NCBI RefSeq assembly: GCF_000422785.1
Contig: NZ_AUGS01000005.1
Location: forward strand, 124,001-188,000
DNA length: 64,000 nucleotides
Origin: Pseudovibrio exalbescens DSM 16456
Lineage (GTDB): Bacteria; Pseudomonadota; Alphaproteobacteria; Rhizobiales; Stappiaceae
Direction of reading: 5' to 3'
The notes beneath the pieces are model-generated. The model did no database searches, had not been told where the DNA came from, and saw only the letters and a program-made list of their open reading frames with translations. The position numbers and the translations under genes were made by a program. Within the stretch, counting starts at the first letter, position 1. Each line of letters begins with the position of its first letter. This document shows positions 18,233 through 27,851 of the stretch, in pieces.

Positions 18233-20224
18233 TTATCTTGCTGCAGCCGTTTTGCCGTCCTTGTAGGCTTCTTCGGTCGTTTCGGGCGCGGAGGGAGCTG
18301 AATTGTCAGTGCAACTGGTTTTGGCATAACTGGGATAAGGGAGTTCATGGGCGCCGCGCAGGTCTTCGGCTTTGTGCTCAGCCGCTTTTTGGCGCTCCTC
18401 CGCGAGGCCTTTATCCTTTGCGAAATAGGCCGTTGTTGATGGAAGCGCGAAGCCGGACCCGTTCTTCTGGATGATGTCATAGATGGCAAAGAAGATATCT
18501 TCCTGTACAGCGAGAAAATCTTCATAAGCAGATTTGAGAATATCCGCCGCGACTTCGATTTCCAACGCTGTGCCGTTGTATCCTAGAAAACGAACACGCA
18601 CGGTGTCGTCCATCACGTCCGGATGGTTGGTGATGTAGGCGCGAATATCCATAAGGATTGTGCGTAGCTGATCGGGTGTGGTCTCATAACGCAAACCGAA
18701 GAAGCGGCGCAGATACGTTCGATCCCGGCGGGTGTAGTTTACAATGCGCATTTTCGCGAGATCTGCATTGGCAACCGTGACAAGCGTGCGGTCGAGGGCG
18801 CGAACGCGCGTTGAGCGAATGCCGATGCTTTCCACCGTGCCGACGAACTCTCCAAACTGACAGAACTCGCCAACACGGACCATGCGGTCTGCGTACAAGA
18901 TGATGCCGCCTATGAGGTTTTCCAGTGTCGGCTGAGCGGCGAGGGCAATAGCAAGGCCGCCAACGCCCAAACCTGCAATGACACCGAACAAGGGGATGCC
19001 GAGCCGGGTTGCGCCGTATCCCAAAAGGCACAGCACAGCGGTGATGCCGAGGATCCGGAACCCCGTCCGCAAGATGCTTGCGTCCAGCGTTTCGCGATAG
19101 CGATCTTGCGAGAGAATGGTCGCGGCGACAAAGTCTATGATCAGGTAGACTATGATCGCCAGAAGCGCCCAACTAACGGCTTCAATGACAAGGTTGAGAC
19201 CAATGACCACATGGCTCGTGATATTGATCTCCTCCACGGCTAGGTATTGCAGAAGTTGTAGCGCGAGGAGTGCTGCGACGGGAAGCGTGAGGTGGAACAG
19301 CTTGCGCCGCGCGGCATGGAGTGGAACAGGCCGGCGGACGTGCCAATGCCGCAATCCAAGGAAAGCCGCAGTCAAAAGAACAGCCAGCCCGATCAGCGCG
19401 ATCCATTGCCAAACGGTTTGCCCCTCATACACCTCCATCAACCATGGATCAGCGTTTTCAATCCAGACATACCATGGCGGAGGCAGGAGGTCTCCGGGGC
19501 TGGATGTATAGAATTGGAACAGATCCTGGGTGGCCCCTTGATGGGAGGGAAAGTCCTTGATCTGCTCGTAGTAGTTGGGGATGTTGGCGACAGTTTCCGG
19601 CGTGAACAGGTAGCCGCTGTTCTCATCTTTCTGCAGCGTTATACGCGTTTGAGGAAGCGTCCACCGGTCAGGCAGGTCGGGTGCATCATAGGTGTAGCTG
19701 CCGGCAGGATTGCCGGGGATTGTTTCAGGAAGGGGCAGGGGAATCCGGTCCAGAATCTCCTTCATCAGCATGATGTTTTCGAGCGCTGTTTCCTCTCGGG
19801 TGGCGGTTGGAAGGCCGGAAAAATCGAAGATCTCCTGAGCGCGGTCGAAAAGTACACGCGCCAGATCAATGCGCTGCTCGATCTGGGAATCGGTAAGAGC
19901 GCTCTCCTCTCCAAGATCGAGCAGTTTGCGGTTGGCTTCATAGGCTTCGAGAACGAGGCGATTGGCTTCACTCATCAAACTGATGAAGCTTTCAAGAGAG
20001 GCACGCGGTGAACTGGTGTCGGCAGGTGCCAAAGGATATTCGGTGAGCATTTCATTTGCATCAAATGCCCGGATATAGGCACTTGGCGGGGCAAAGTCAG
20101 CGTTATTCTCTGCAGATGCAAGGGGTTGGCTTTGTGCTTGAGGCAAACCCGGCAGCCCATGAATGATGAGTATGAAGAAACTTGCAAGGATAACCCAAGC
20201 CCGGATCCCGATGCCTTTCGTCAT
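18233..20224 (-). CDS. Large MscS-family mechanosensitive ion channel
   Basis: Inner-membrane channel relieving osmotic stress. The 663-residue product is much longer than E. coli MscS (286). A signal sequence (MTKGIGIRAWVILASFFILI) is followed by about 260 extracytoplasmic residues, then several membrane segments. The conserved pore helix and beta domain read GVIAGLGVGGLAIALAAQPT, LENLIGGIILYADRMVRVGE and VESIGIRSTRVRALDRTLVT. The extreme C-terminus is basic and Thr-rich. The start was placed at the ATG after CAGGAG, nine codons inside the longest ORF. This architecture resembles the MscK/YnaI-like large variants; gating properties are not inferable. Confidence 0.9.
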   Translation of the reverse strand: MTKGIGIRAWVILASFFILIIHGLPGLPQAQSQPLASAENNADFAPPSAYIRAFDANEMLTEYPLAPADTSSPRASLESFISLMSEANRLVLEAYEANRKLLDLGEESALTDSQIEQRIDLARVLFDRAQEIFDFSGLPTATREETALENIMLMKEILDRIPLPLPETIPGNPAGSYTYDAPDLPDRWTLPQTRITLQKDENSGYLFTPETVANIPNYYEQIKDFPSHQGATQDLFQFYTSSPGDLLPPPWYVWIENADPWLMEVYEGQTVWQWIALIGLAVLLTAAFLGLRHWHVRRPVPLHAARRKLFHLTLPVAALLALQLLQYLAVEEINITSHVVIGLNLVIEAVSWALLAIIVYLIIDFVAATILSQDRYRETLDASILRTGFRILGITAVLCLLGYGATRLGIPLFGVIAGLGVGGLAIALAAQPTLENLIGGIILYADRMVRVGEFCQFGEFVGTVESIGIRSTRVRALDRTLVTVANADLAKMRIVNYTRRDRTYLRRFFGLRYETTPDQLRTILMDIRAYITNHPDVMDDTVRVRFLGYNGTALEIEVAADILKSAYEDFLAVQEDIFFAIYDIIQKNGSGFALPSTTAYFAKDKGLAEERQKAAEHKAEDLRGAHELPYPSYAKTSCTDNSAPSAPETTEEAYKDGKTAAAR

Positions 20225-20527
20225 GAGTGGCTCCTGTGTCACAGTTACCATCAGATTCTTGGGGTAAAGTTGTAAAAGGCTTACAAAGTTGCCCCTTAAA
20301 TCTAAGGGATAGAAGAGAGGTCACGATACCCGTGGCTGGGCATGGCAAAAAGTTGTGCGAAGGCACGCTCAAGTGGTTCGGTTGTACCACATGAACTGGG
20401 AATAAACCTTCCAGTTTTACAATTGCCCTTGGTTCGCCAAATTCCGACCTTTTCGCGCGGCTATTGGTTTGCTACAGCCTAAAGGCGATATCACTGGTGA
20501 ATCACGAGTTTCCCGGATCAGGATAGA
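20225..20527. other. Divergent intergenic region between the MscS-type gene and DUF2155 gene
   Basis: Should carry both promoters. I see no additional gene or strong hairpin. Confidence 0.4.
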
Positions 20528-21067
20528 ATGACGTTGAAAGTTTTGCGCCGCCGTTTGAGTTCAATAGCCCTAGTGGCTCTCACAAGCATGAGTGTGGGAG
20601 CATTGGCTTTGCCAGAGGATGCGCGTGCCTCCAGGATCGAAAATCCGATAGCCGTGTTCAATGGTCTGGACAAGATCACCGGCCGCATTATCGACTTCGA
20701 CGTCTATATCGGCGAGACGGTTCAGTTTGGCGCGCTGCAAGTTACACCGCGGGTGTGCTATACGCGCCCGCCGACGGAAGCGGCCAAAACCACCGCTTTT
20801 ATTGAAGTGGACGAAGTGACGCTGAACAACGAAGTACAGCGCATTTTTACCGGCTGGATGTTTGCAGCAAACCCAGGTGTGCATGCGGTTGAGCATGGCG
20901 TCTATGATATCTGGTTGGTGGACTGCAAGAAGTATTCCGATGTACCGCCGCCCGAAGGGTACTCCGGACCGCCTGTGGCAGATGCACCGGAATATGATCC
21001 TTTGGCCGGAGATGATTTCGAAAGCACTGGAGAGATACCGCTGCCGCCGGTGCATCCCTATCGTTAG
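20528..21067 (+). CDS. DUF2155 domain-containing exported protein
   Basis: A 179-residue exported protein, function unknown. A signal peptide (RRRLSSIALVALTSMSVGAL) precedes the DUF2155 core: GLDKITGRIIDFDVYIGETV near residues 47-66, LQVTPRVCYTRPPTEAAKTT, VQRIFTGWMFAANPGVHAVE, and YDIWLVDCK. Two cysteines in those blocks could form a disulfide in the periplasm. The C-terminus is a proline-rich tail. In Alphaproteobacteria it commonly faces aat-accC-accB, as here, and ends at a terminator placed between the converging genes. Confidence 0.88.
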   Translation: MTLKVLRRRLSSIALVALTSMSVGALALPEDARASRIENPIAVFNGLDKITGRIIDFDVYIGETVQFGALQVTPRVCYTRPPTEAAKTTAFIEVDEVTLNNEVQRIFTGWMFAANPGVHAVEHGVYDIWLVDCKKYSDVPPPEGYSGPPVADAPEYDPLAGDDFESTGEIPLPPVHPYR

Positions 21068-21076
21068 ACCTAAAAG

Positions 21077-21101
21077 AAGCCGGGCGCTGACCCGGCTTTT
21101 T
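21077..21101 (+). terminator. Intrinsic terminator between DUF2155 gene and aat
   Basis: AAGCCGGG / CCCGGCTT with a 6-nt loop and a T tract, about 10 bp after the DUF2155 stop. Confidence 0.9.
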
Positions 21102-21120
21102 CATGGGATTAGGGCCGCGG

Positions 21121-21795
21121 TTAATAGGGCTGTTCAGCAAGTTCCAGTGCCTGAGCGCCGCTGAGTTGCGGCGGGACTGCGAAAAAGGCCGCTGGTTCCT
21201 GAAGGGCAGCATCCAACAGCTCGTTGTAGAGTCCGCGGGGAATTTCCTCAGCTCCGAACTGCTCCAGGTGATCGGTAACGAACTGCGTGTCCAGAAGTGA
21301 AAAACCGCCTGCCTTCATCCGCGCCACAAGATGAACCAGTGCCACCTTGGAGGCGTCGCGTTTCGTAGAGAACATGCTTTCCCCAAAAAACACGCTTGCC
21401 AGGCACACGCCGTAGAGCCCGCCGATCAACTCGTCGCCGTCATAAACTTCGATCGTGTGGCAGTAGCCCATCTTGAACAACTCACCATACAGCCTTCGAA
21501 TTTCGGAGTTGATCCACGTGCGCTTTCGTCCAGGTCCGGGACGCGCGCACCCGTCAATCACCCCTTGAAAGTCTTGGGAGGCGACAACAGTGTAGCGGTC
21601 GGACCTGACGGTTCGGCGCAATCGTTTGGGGATATGGAAATTGGAGAGTGGGATTATTCCGCGATGTTCCGGCTCAACCCAGAACAGGTCCGGGTCATCT
21701 GCGGATTCAGCCATAGGGAAAACACCGCAGGCATAAGCTTTGAGCAAAACCTGCGGTGTGATTTCAAGATGCACATGGTCGTGCCGTGCGGCCAT
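21121..21795 (-). CDS. aat: Leucyl/phenylalanyl-tRNA--protein transferase
   Basis: N-end-rule enzyme that adds Leu or Phe to N-terminal Lys/Arg of proteins, marking them for ClpAP. The 224-residue product has the family blocks [20 protein letters not shown] at residues 17-36, [12 protein letters not shown], and [20 protein letters not shown] near 130. FFGESMFS follows, then [20 protein letters not shown] near 180-199. The ATG follows GAGGG. It is 30 bp downstream of accC and probably in the same minus-strand operon. Confidence 0.95.
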   Translation of the reverse strand: MAARHDHVHLEITPQVLLKAYACGVFPMAESADDPDLFWVEPEHRGIIPLSNFHIPKRLRRTVRSDRYTVVASQDFQGVIDGCARPGPGRKRTWINSEIRRLYGELFKMGYCHTIEVYDGDELIGGLYGVCLASVFFGESMFSTKRDASKVALVHLVARMKAGGFSLLDTQFVTDHLEQFGAEEIPRGLYNELLDAALQEPAAFFAVPPQLSGAQALELAEQPY

Positions 21796-21825
21796 AGTCC
21801 CTCGCCAAACAGTTCTGGTTAAGAA

Positions 21826-23169
<1,344 letters not shown>

Positions 23170-23182
23170 TACGCTTCGCCCG

Positions 23183-23641
23183 TTATTCAATGATCACCAG
23201 TGGTTCGCCGAATTCGACCGGCTGGCCATCTTCAACAAGAATGGAAGTTACCTTACCCGATTTTGTTGCCGGGATCTGGTTCATGGTCTTCATCGCTTCC
23301 ACGATAAGGATCGTTTCGCCTTCGCTGACGGTGGAGCCAATTTCAACAAATGGGCGTGCGCCTGGCTCGGGGGCCATATAGGCTGTACCGACCATGGGTG
23401 AGGTTACCGCGCCCGGATGATTGGCCGGATCTGCAGAAACGGCGGTTTCCTTCGGCGCTGCTGGTGCGGCAACGGCGGCCGGGGCGGCATGGGCCACGCT
23501 GTGGGCTTCCACGGTTACCTGACGAGCTACGCGTACGCGCAGATCCTTTTGTTCCAGCTCGATCTCGGTCAGGTTGGTCTCATCCAGAAGTGTTGCCAAC
23601 TGACGGATCAGATCCTGGTCAAACTTTGTTTCTTTCGTCAT
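23183..23641 (-). CDS. accB: Biotin carboxyl carrier protein of acetyl-CoA carboxylase
   Basis: A 152-residue carrier whose biotinylated lysine lies in [12 protein letters not shown], within the C-terminal biotinyl domain. An N-terminal helix ([20 protein letters not shown]) and an Ala/Pro-rich linker (residues about 50-75) precede it. The start was set at [10 protein letters not shown], the family N-terminus; the longest ORF adds 31 unlikely residues. It is followed by accC and aat. An aroQ gene, often found upstream of accB, is absent here. Confidence 0.96.
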   Translation of the reverse strand: MTKETKFDQDLIRQLATLLDETNLTEIELEQKDLRVRVARQVTVEAHSVAHAAPAAVAAPAAPKETAVSADPANHPGAVTSPMVGTAYMAPEPGARPFVEIGSTVSEGETILIVEAMKTMNQIPATKSGKVTSILVEDGQPVEFGEPLVIIE

Positions 23642-24151
23642 CGTTTTCTTCGTCCAGTTCGTGACGTCCAGCTCTGCGTTAAGCCATGGACTTTTTAAAT
23701 ACTTGTCGTTCGAAGGCGGCGTGCCCTTCCTCATCAGGCAACAGAGTCAGGTTGAGGCCAGTGCCAGCTCATAAGACCCACGTGTGCTGCCCTATCTGGC
23801 ATTGCGCCCGTCCCATGAGAGTGGGGCCGCGCCAGATACACCGATAAATCATCGTGCACAAAGCCTGTCGCGCTGGCTTGTGCTGGTCATGAATCGCCAA
23901 GGTAGACAATGGGGTAGGGATATGCGGAAAAACTAAGTCTTTCTTGGGGCATCCTGTTCGGTCTGCCGGGACCAGAGTCGTCTTCCAAGCGTGGAAGATG
24001 AATCGGCGCAATTCCCCTTTTAGGTCAACCTTGATTTCAAGGGGTTTTATAGAAGTTGATCGGACGGAGGAAAAGAGTTTTGTCCGTCCGATCCTGTCTT
24101 AAAGCTTTATTTCTCGCGAAAACTTGCGGAAAAAACGCTTACGGGTTCCCC
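23642..24151. other. Long gap between dsbA-like gene and accB
   Basis: 510 bp without a convincing gene. It must contain the accB promoter and the 3' end of the DsbA-like transcript. The one strong feature is a perfect inverted repeat near the right end, listed separately. No aroQ remnant could be seen in either strand. Confidence 0.5.
24058..24093. repeat. Perfect 11-bp inverted repeat downstream of the DsbA-like gene
   Basis: GATCGGACGGA and TCCGTCCGATC flank a 14-nt loop. There is no U tract on either strand, so it is either an RNA 3'-end stabilising hairpin or an atypical terminator for the minus-strand gene ending about 60 bp away. Confidence 0.6.
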
Positions 24152-24895
24152 CTAGTTCCGGGCGGAGGCGATTTTTTCTTTCAAGGTGTCGTATCCAACG
24201 GCGCCAACAACCACCTCATCGCCGATGATGTAGGAGGGGGTGCCGTTCAAGCCCAACTGGCTGGCGATCTCAAATACTTCCTGAAAGGTTGCTTGAACTA
24301 CGCCGGAATCCATCTGAGCTTTGACCGCTTCTTCATCAATGCCAAGGCCCGTGGCTACATCCAGGGCACTTTGCGCGTTGGCGCGTGAGCTTTGTGACAG
24401 CAGGCCTGCATGAAAGTCCTCGTACTTTTCGGGGGCTACCGCGTTAACGGCAATTGCCACCTGAGCAGCTTCCATGGATGGCTGACCCAGAACAGGGAAC
24501 TCCTTGAGCACAACGCGCAGGTTGGGATCTTCCTCGATGAGGCGGAACATGTCGCCCATGGCTTTACGGCAGTAGCCGCAGTTATAGTCGAAAAACTCAA
24601 CCAGCGTCACATCGCCGTCCGGGTTGCCGAGCTCAACCTGATTTTCAGAGTTGAAGATGATGTCAGACAGGGACGCAAGAGCTTCTTTCTTGGCGGCTTC
24701 TTCTTCAGCAACACGGCGCTTTTCCAATTCGGTCAACGCCTCGGTAATGACCTCGGGGTTTTCAAGAAGGTATTCGCGAATGATCTTTTCGACGTCTGCC
24801 CGGTTTTCTACGGCGTCTTGCGCGTGGGAAGCGCCGGTCAATGTCACGAGGGCCGTGGCAGCAATAGCGAAGGCCTTGCAAATGGATTTCAGCAT
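24152..24895 (-). CDS. DsbA-family thiol:disulfide oxidoreductase (periplasmic)
   Basis: A 247-residue exported thioredoxin-fold protein. The signal peptide reads KSICKAFAIAATALVTLTG, cleaved near SHAQD. A helical N-terminal region (VEKIIREYLLENPEVITEAL) is typical of the DsbA/ScsC-like group with an N-terminal oligomerisation segment. The active site CGYC lies in FFDYNCGYCRKAMGDM near residue 112, and the cis-Pro loop is NGTPSYIIGD near residue 219. It starts with ATG after AGGAG and is 65 bp downstream of the M48 gene on the same strand. Oxidase versus isomerase activity is undecided. Confidence 0.9.
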   Translation of the reverse strand: MLKSICKAFAIAATALVTLTGASHAQDAVENRADVEKIIREYLLENPEVITEALTELEKRRVAEEEAAKKEALASLSDIIFNSENQVELGNPDGDVTLVEFFDYNCGYCRKAMGDMFRLIEEDPNLRVVLKEFPVLGQPSMEAAQVAIAVNAVAPEKYEDFHAGLLSQSSRANAQSALDVATGLGIDEEAVKAQMDSGVVQATFQEVFEIASQLGLNGTPSYIIGDEVVVGAVGYDTLKEKIASARN

Positions 24896-24960
24896 ACTTT
24901 CTCCTGTGCTCTCGTCGCTAGGGCGACGGGCGTCGATGTTTTACCGATTCCTCGAACGGA

Positions 24961-26403
24961 CTATCGAAGATCTCTGTCTACGTTATACGACAGGATATCG
25001 TCAGCCTGTTGCCAGGATGGTGAACCGGTTTTCAATTGTTTTTGAGCGCGGGCGGCATAGCGTTGTGCGGCGCGTACATCACCGCGCTGCATAAGCCCCT
25101 TCGCCGTTGCAAGGTCGGCCATGGCTGGATCCCCTAGACGGGCGTGGGCAATGGCCAACTGACGGTACCCAAGGGCCGAGAACGGATCTTTTTGCAAGGC
25201 AGCTGTCAAAAGCTGCCGTGCTTGCGGCAGGTATTGCTTGTTCTCTGATGCAACCATGGCAAAGCCCAACCAGATCTCGAACTGAGGATTGCCGGGAAAC
25301 AGGGACAGTGCCTTGCGGAACGGGGCAATGGCCTGTCCCGGCTCACCGCCTTCCAGCAAGGCTTGCCCCTTCAACTCGTGGAAATACGGGTTCTGCGGCA
25401 TTTGGCTGATGAGTGCATCAATAGCCGGAATGGACTTGCGCAGACTATCGGACTTCATGGAGGCCACTGCGCGGGCATACTGGGCGGGCAGCGATTTGTC
25501 CGAGCGCGGATACTGGCGGTATACCGTGTTGCGATGGCTGGTAAAGGCCAGAAGTTTTGCACGCACCATGTCGTGCTTGAACTGCAGGCGCGAGTCCTCC
25601 GGCTTGTCATAGTATTTGCTTTTGACCGCTTTTTCCTTGAGCGCGTTGAAGCGTTGCCGGGGCATGGGGTGGCTCACCGCATAAGGGTCAGCGTAGCGCG
25701 CGGAAAAGAGGGTCTGGTCCGCCATGCGTTCGAATGTTGTCAGCATGCCGCGTGCGGATTGCTTGGTGCGTTCAAGATACCGCAGCGCGGCCTGATCGGC
25801 TGCAGATTCTTCTGAGCGGCGATATGCAAGAAAGCTGCGCTGGCCAATGGAGCCGCTGCCCATGGCAGCAGCTGCGCCCCCGCCAGCAATGCTTGAATTT
25901 CCTGTGGAGGCTCCAGCTGCAGCGGCGCCAGCGCCGAGAATCATTCCAATTACGGAGATGATTTGGGCATTGGCCGCCGCCTGGCGCATGCGAACCAGAT
26001 GGTTGCCCGCAATGTGCCCTGTCTCGTGTGCGATTACGCCAATGACTTCGCTGGGGGTTTCTGCCTGCATCAGAACACCGATGTTGATGAACATGCGCCG
26101 GGAGTCAGGCACAAACGCATTGAACGTCTTGTCGTTGACCAGAATGATGTCAACCTGGCCTTGCGGCAGGCCCGCTGCCCGGAAAATAGGCTTGGCATAT
26201 TCACGCAAGAGGTTCTCGGCTTCAGCGTCGCGAACCAGCGGCAACTTGCGGTTTTGCGCGTGCGCCGGACCGGCGAGCAGCGTTGGCATGACCACGGCAA
26301 GAGCTGTCGCGCAGGCCGTGATTTTGCGCGCCAGCGACGTAACGGTAGCGTTGCGTGACCCCGAGCGGTTAAGGTTCGAAAAGAATCGTTTCAGCAAAAT
26401 CAT
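24961..26403 (-). CDS. M48 family metalloprotease with TPR tail (BepA-like)
   Basis: Periplasmic zinc metalloprotease, likely in outer-membrane protein quality control. The 480-residue product has a signal peptide (residues about 25-50, ending GPAHAQN) and the zinc motif HETGH in GVIAHETGHIAGNHLVRM. The third ligand lies in RRSEESAADQAALRY. A Gly/Ala-rich stretch follows the active site, and TPR-like repeats span the last 200 residues. BepA of E. coli has the same layout. The start at MILLKRFF was chosen because GAAAGG lies just before it and the 33 upstream residues lack family character. Confidence 0.9.
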   Translation of the reverse strand: MILLKRFFSNLNRSGSRNATVTSLARKITACATALAVVMPTLLAGPAHAQNRKLPLVRDAEAENLLREYAKPIFRAAGLPQGQVDIILVNDKTFNAFVPDSRRMFINIGVLMQAETPSEVIGVIAHETGHIAGNHLVRMRQAAANAQIISVIGMILGAGAAAAGASTGNSSIAGGGAAAAMGSGSIGQRSFLAYRRSEESAADQAALRYLERTKQSARGMLTTFERMADQTLFSARYADPYAVSHPMPRQRFNALKEKAVKSKYYDKPEDSRLQFKHDMVRAKLLAFTSHRNTVYRQYPRSDKSLPAQYARAVASMKSDSLRKSIPAIDALISQMPQNPYFHELKGQALLEGGEPGQAIAPFRKALSLFPGNPQFEIWLGFAMVASENKQYLPQARQLLTAALQKDPFSALGYRQLAIAHARLGDPAMADLATAKGLMQRGDVRAAQRYAARAQKQLKTGSPSWQQADDILSYNVDRDLR

Positions 26404-26538
26404 GCCTTTCGACGTAGCGCAGCAGAACTGGGGCAATGAATCTCGTGTTTCCCGAATACCCGATGCCTTACCCTTCCACGGCGGCGGGAATTGGGCAATC
26501 ACCCCGTGATATCGTAGCGGGCTCCAAGAATACAGAGG

Positions 26539-27711
26539 ATGTGGAACTTGGCAATTTTTAAACCGTCAAAACGAAGTGAAGTCGACCCCTTCATTGCCAT
26601 GGACGTGATGAGTGCGGCCAACCGCAAGGAAGCTGAGGGGACGCGTGTTCTGCACATGGAGTTGGGGCAGCCGGGCATGCCTGTTCCCGACAAGGTGCGG
26701 TTGGCGGCGGAAGAAGTGCTGGCGAGTGGCAAGCTGGGTTACACCGAGGCGCGGGGAATGCTTGCGCTGCGGCAAGCGATCGTTGCCCACTATGAAACGC
26801 AGTATGGGGTCACTGTGCCAGAGAGCAGGGTGATGGTGACGACAGGCTCGTCTGCCGGATTCAATCTTGCGTTTCTAGCGGGATTTGATCCGGGGGATCG
26901 CGTTGTCTTGACGGCTCCGGGGTATCCAGCATACCGCAACATCTTGAAGGCGCTAGGGTTGGTGCCCGTGGAGATTGCCGTTGGCGCTGATACTCGCTGG
27001 GCTCTAACACCGGCCCACCTTGATGCAGCACGGGCAGACGGTCCTATCAAAGGCGTGTTGGTGGCCAGCCCGGCGAACCCGACAGGCACGATGATGACCC
27101 CGGAAGCCTTGGAGGCTTTGGCGTGCTATTGCGAGGAGGAGGGGGTCTGGTTTATCTCAGACGAGATTTATCACGGCCTATCTTACGGCCTACCGGAAGA
27201 AACGGCGCTGAAGTACTCGCAAAAAGCGATTATCGTCAACAGCTTCTCCAAGTATTACTGCATGACCGGATGGCGTATCGGCTGGATGATCCTGCCCGAG
27301 GAGTTGGTCCGGCCCGCAGAACGTATTGGTCAGAGTCTCTACATTTCCGCGCCGCAGTTGTCCCAGGTGGCCGCCATGGCGGCGTTCGATGCACGAGATG
27401 GGCTGGAGGCGATCAAACAGGTGTATGCGGAAAATCGGCGGGTTTTGTTGGACGGATTAGCGGCCGCTGGATTTGATGAGGTATTGCCTGTTGACGGTGC
27501 CTTCTACGCCTATGTGGGGGTGCGCAAATTCACCAACGACAGTCTGGATTATTGCAGGCGGATGTTGGAGGAAACCGGTATTGCTGCAACGCCCGGAGCG
27601 GACTTCGATCCGGTGCACGGGGCGGGATATATTCGGTTTTCCTTCGCTGGTCCGACACAAGACGTTCAGGATGCGATGGAACGCCTCAAGGGGTGGAGCA
27701 GCTGCAGCTAA
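26539..27711 (+). CDS. PLP-dependent class I/II aminotransferase
   Basis: A 390-residue fold-type I aminotransferase. Family blocks are HMELGQPGMPVPDKVR near residue 39, LGYTEARGMLALRQAI, VASPANPTGTMM near 175, FISDEIYHGLSYG, and the PLP lysine in NSFSKYYCMTGWRIGWM near 238. Substrate is not evident; aspartate- or aromatic-type activity is typical of this group. The annotated ATG sits directly against its GAGG. A TTG three codons later has better spacing and is an alternative start. It is divergent from the M48 gene and converges on rne. Confidence 0.88.
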   Translation: MWNLAIFKPSKRSEVDPFIAMDVMSAANRKEAEGTRVLHMELGQPGMPVPDKVRLAAEEVLASGKLGYTEARGMLALRQAIVAHYETQYGVTVPESRVMVTTGSSAGFNLAFLAGFDPGDRVVLTAPGYPAYRNILKALGLVPVEIAVGADTRWALTPAHLDAARADGPIKGVLVASPANPTGTMMTPEALEALACYCEEEGVWFISDEIYHGLSYGLPEETALKYSQKAIIVNSFSKYYCMTGWRIGWMILPEELVRPAERIGQSLYISAPQLSQVAAMAAFDARDGLEAIKQVYAENRRVLLDGLAAAGFDEVLPVDGAFYAYVGVRKFTNDSLDYCRRMLEETGIAATPGADFDPVHGAGYIRFSFAGPTQDVQDAMERLKGWSSCS

Positions 27712-27802
27712 GCACCCATCCGGCGATTGAAGATCTCAAGTGTTGCTCGCCTACTACGGTCTGCACGGTGGCTCGATGACACTACAACTCATCTGAAAAT
27801 GG

Positions 27803-27830
27803 AAAGGGCGGCTCCAAGGCCGCCCTTTTT
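27803..27830 (+). terminator. Intrinsic terminator between the aminotransferase gene and rne
   Basis: AAAGGGCGGC / GCCGCCCTTT with a 6-nt loop, followed by T on the plus strand and a shorter T run on minus; it may serve both converging genes. Confidence 0.9.
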
Positions 27831-27851
27831 GTATGCTATATTTTGTTGAGA

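Noticed and set aside
23642-24151. Possible aroQ or its remnant upstream of accB
   Set aside because: No frame in the gap resembles 3-dehydroquinate dehydratase.
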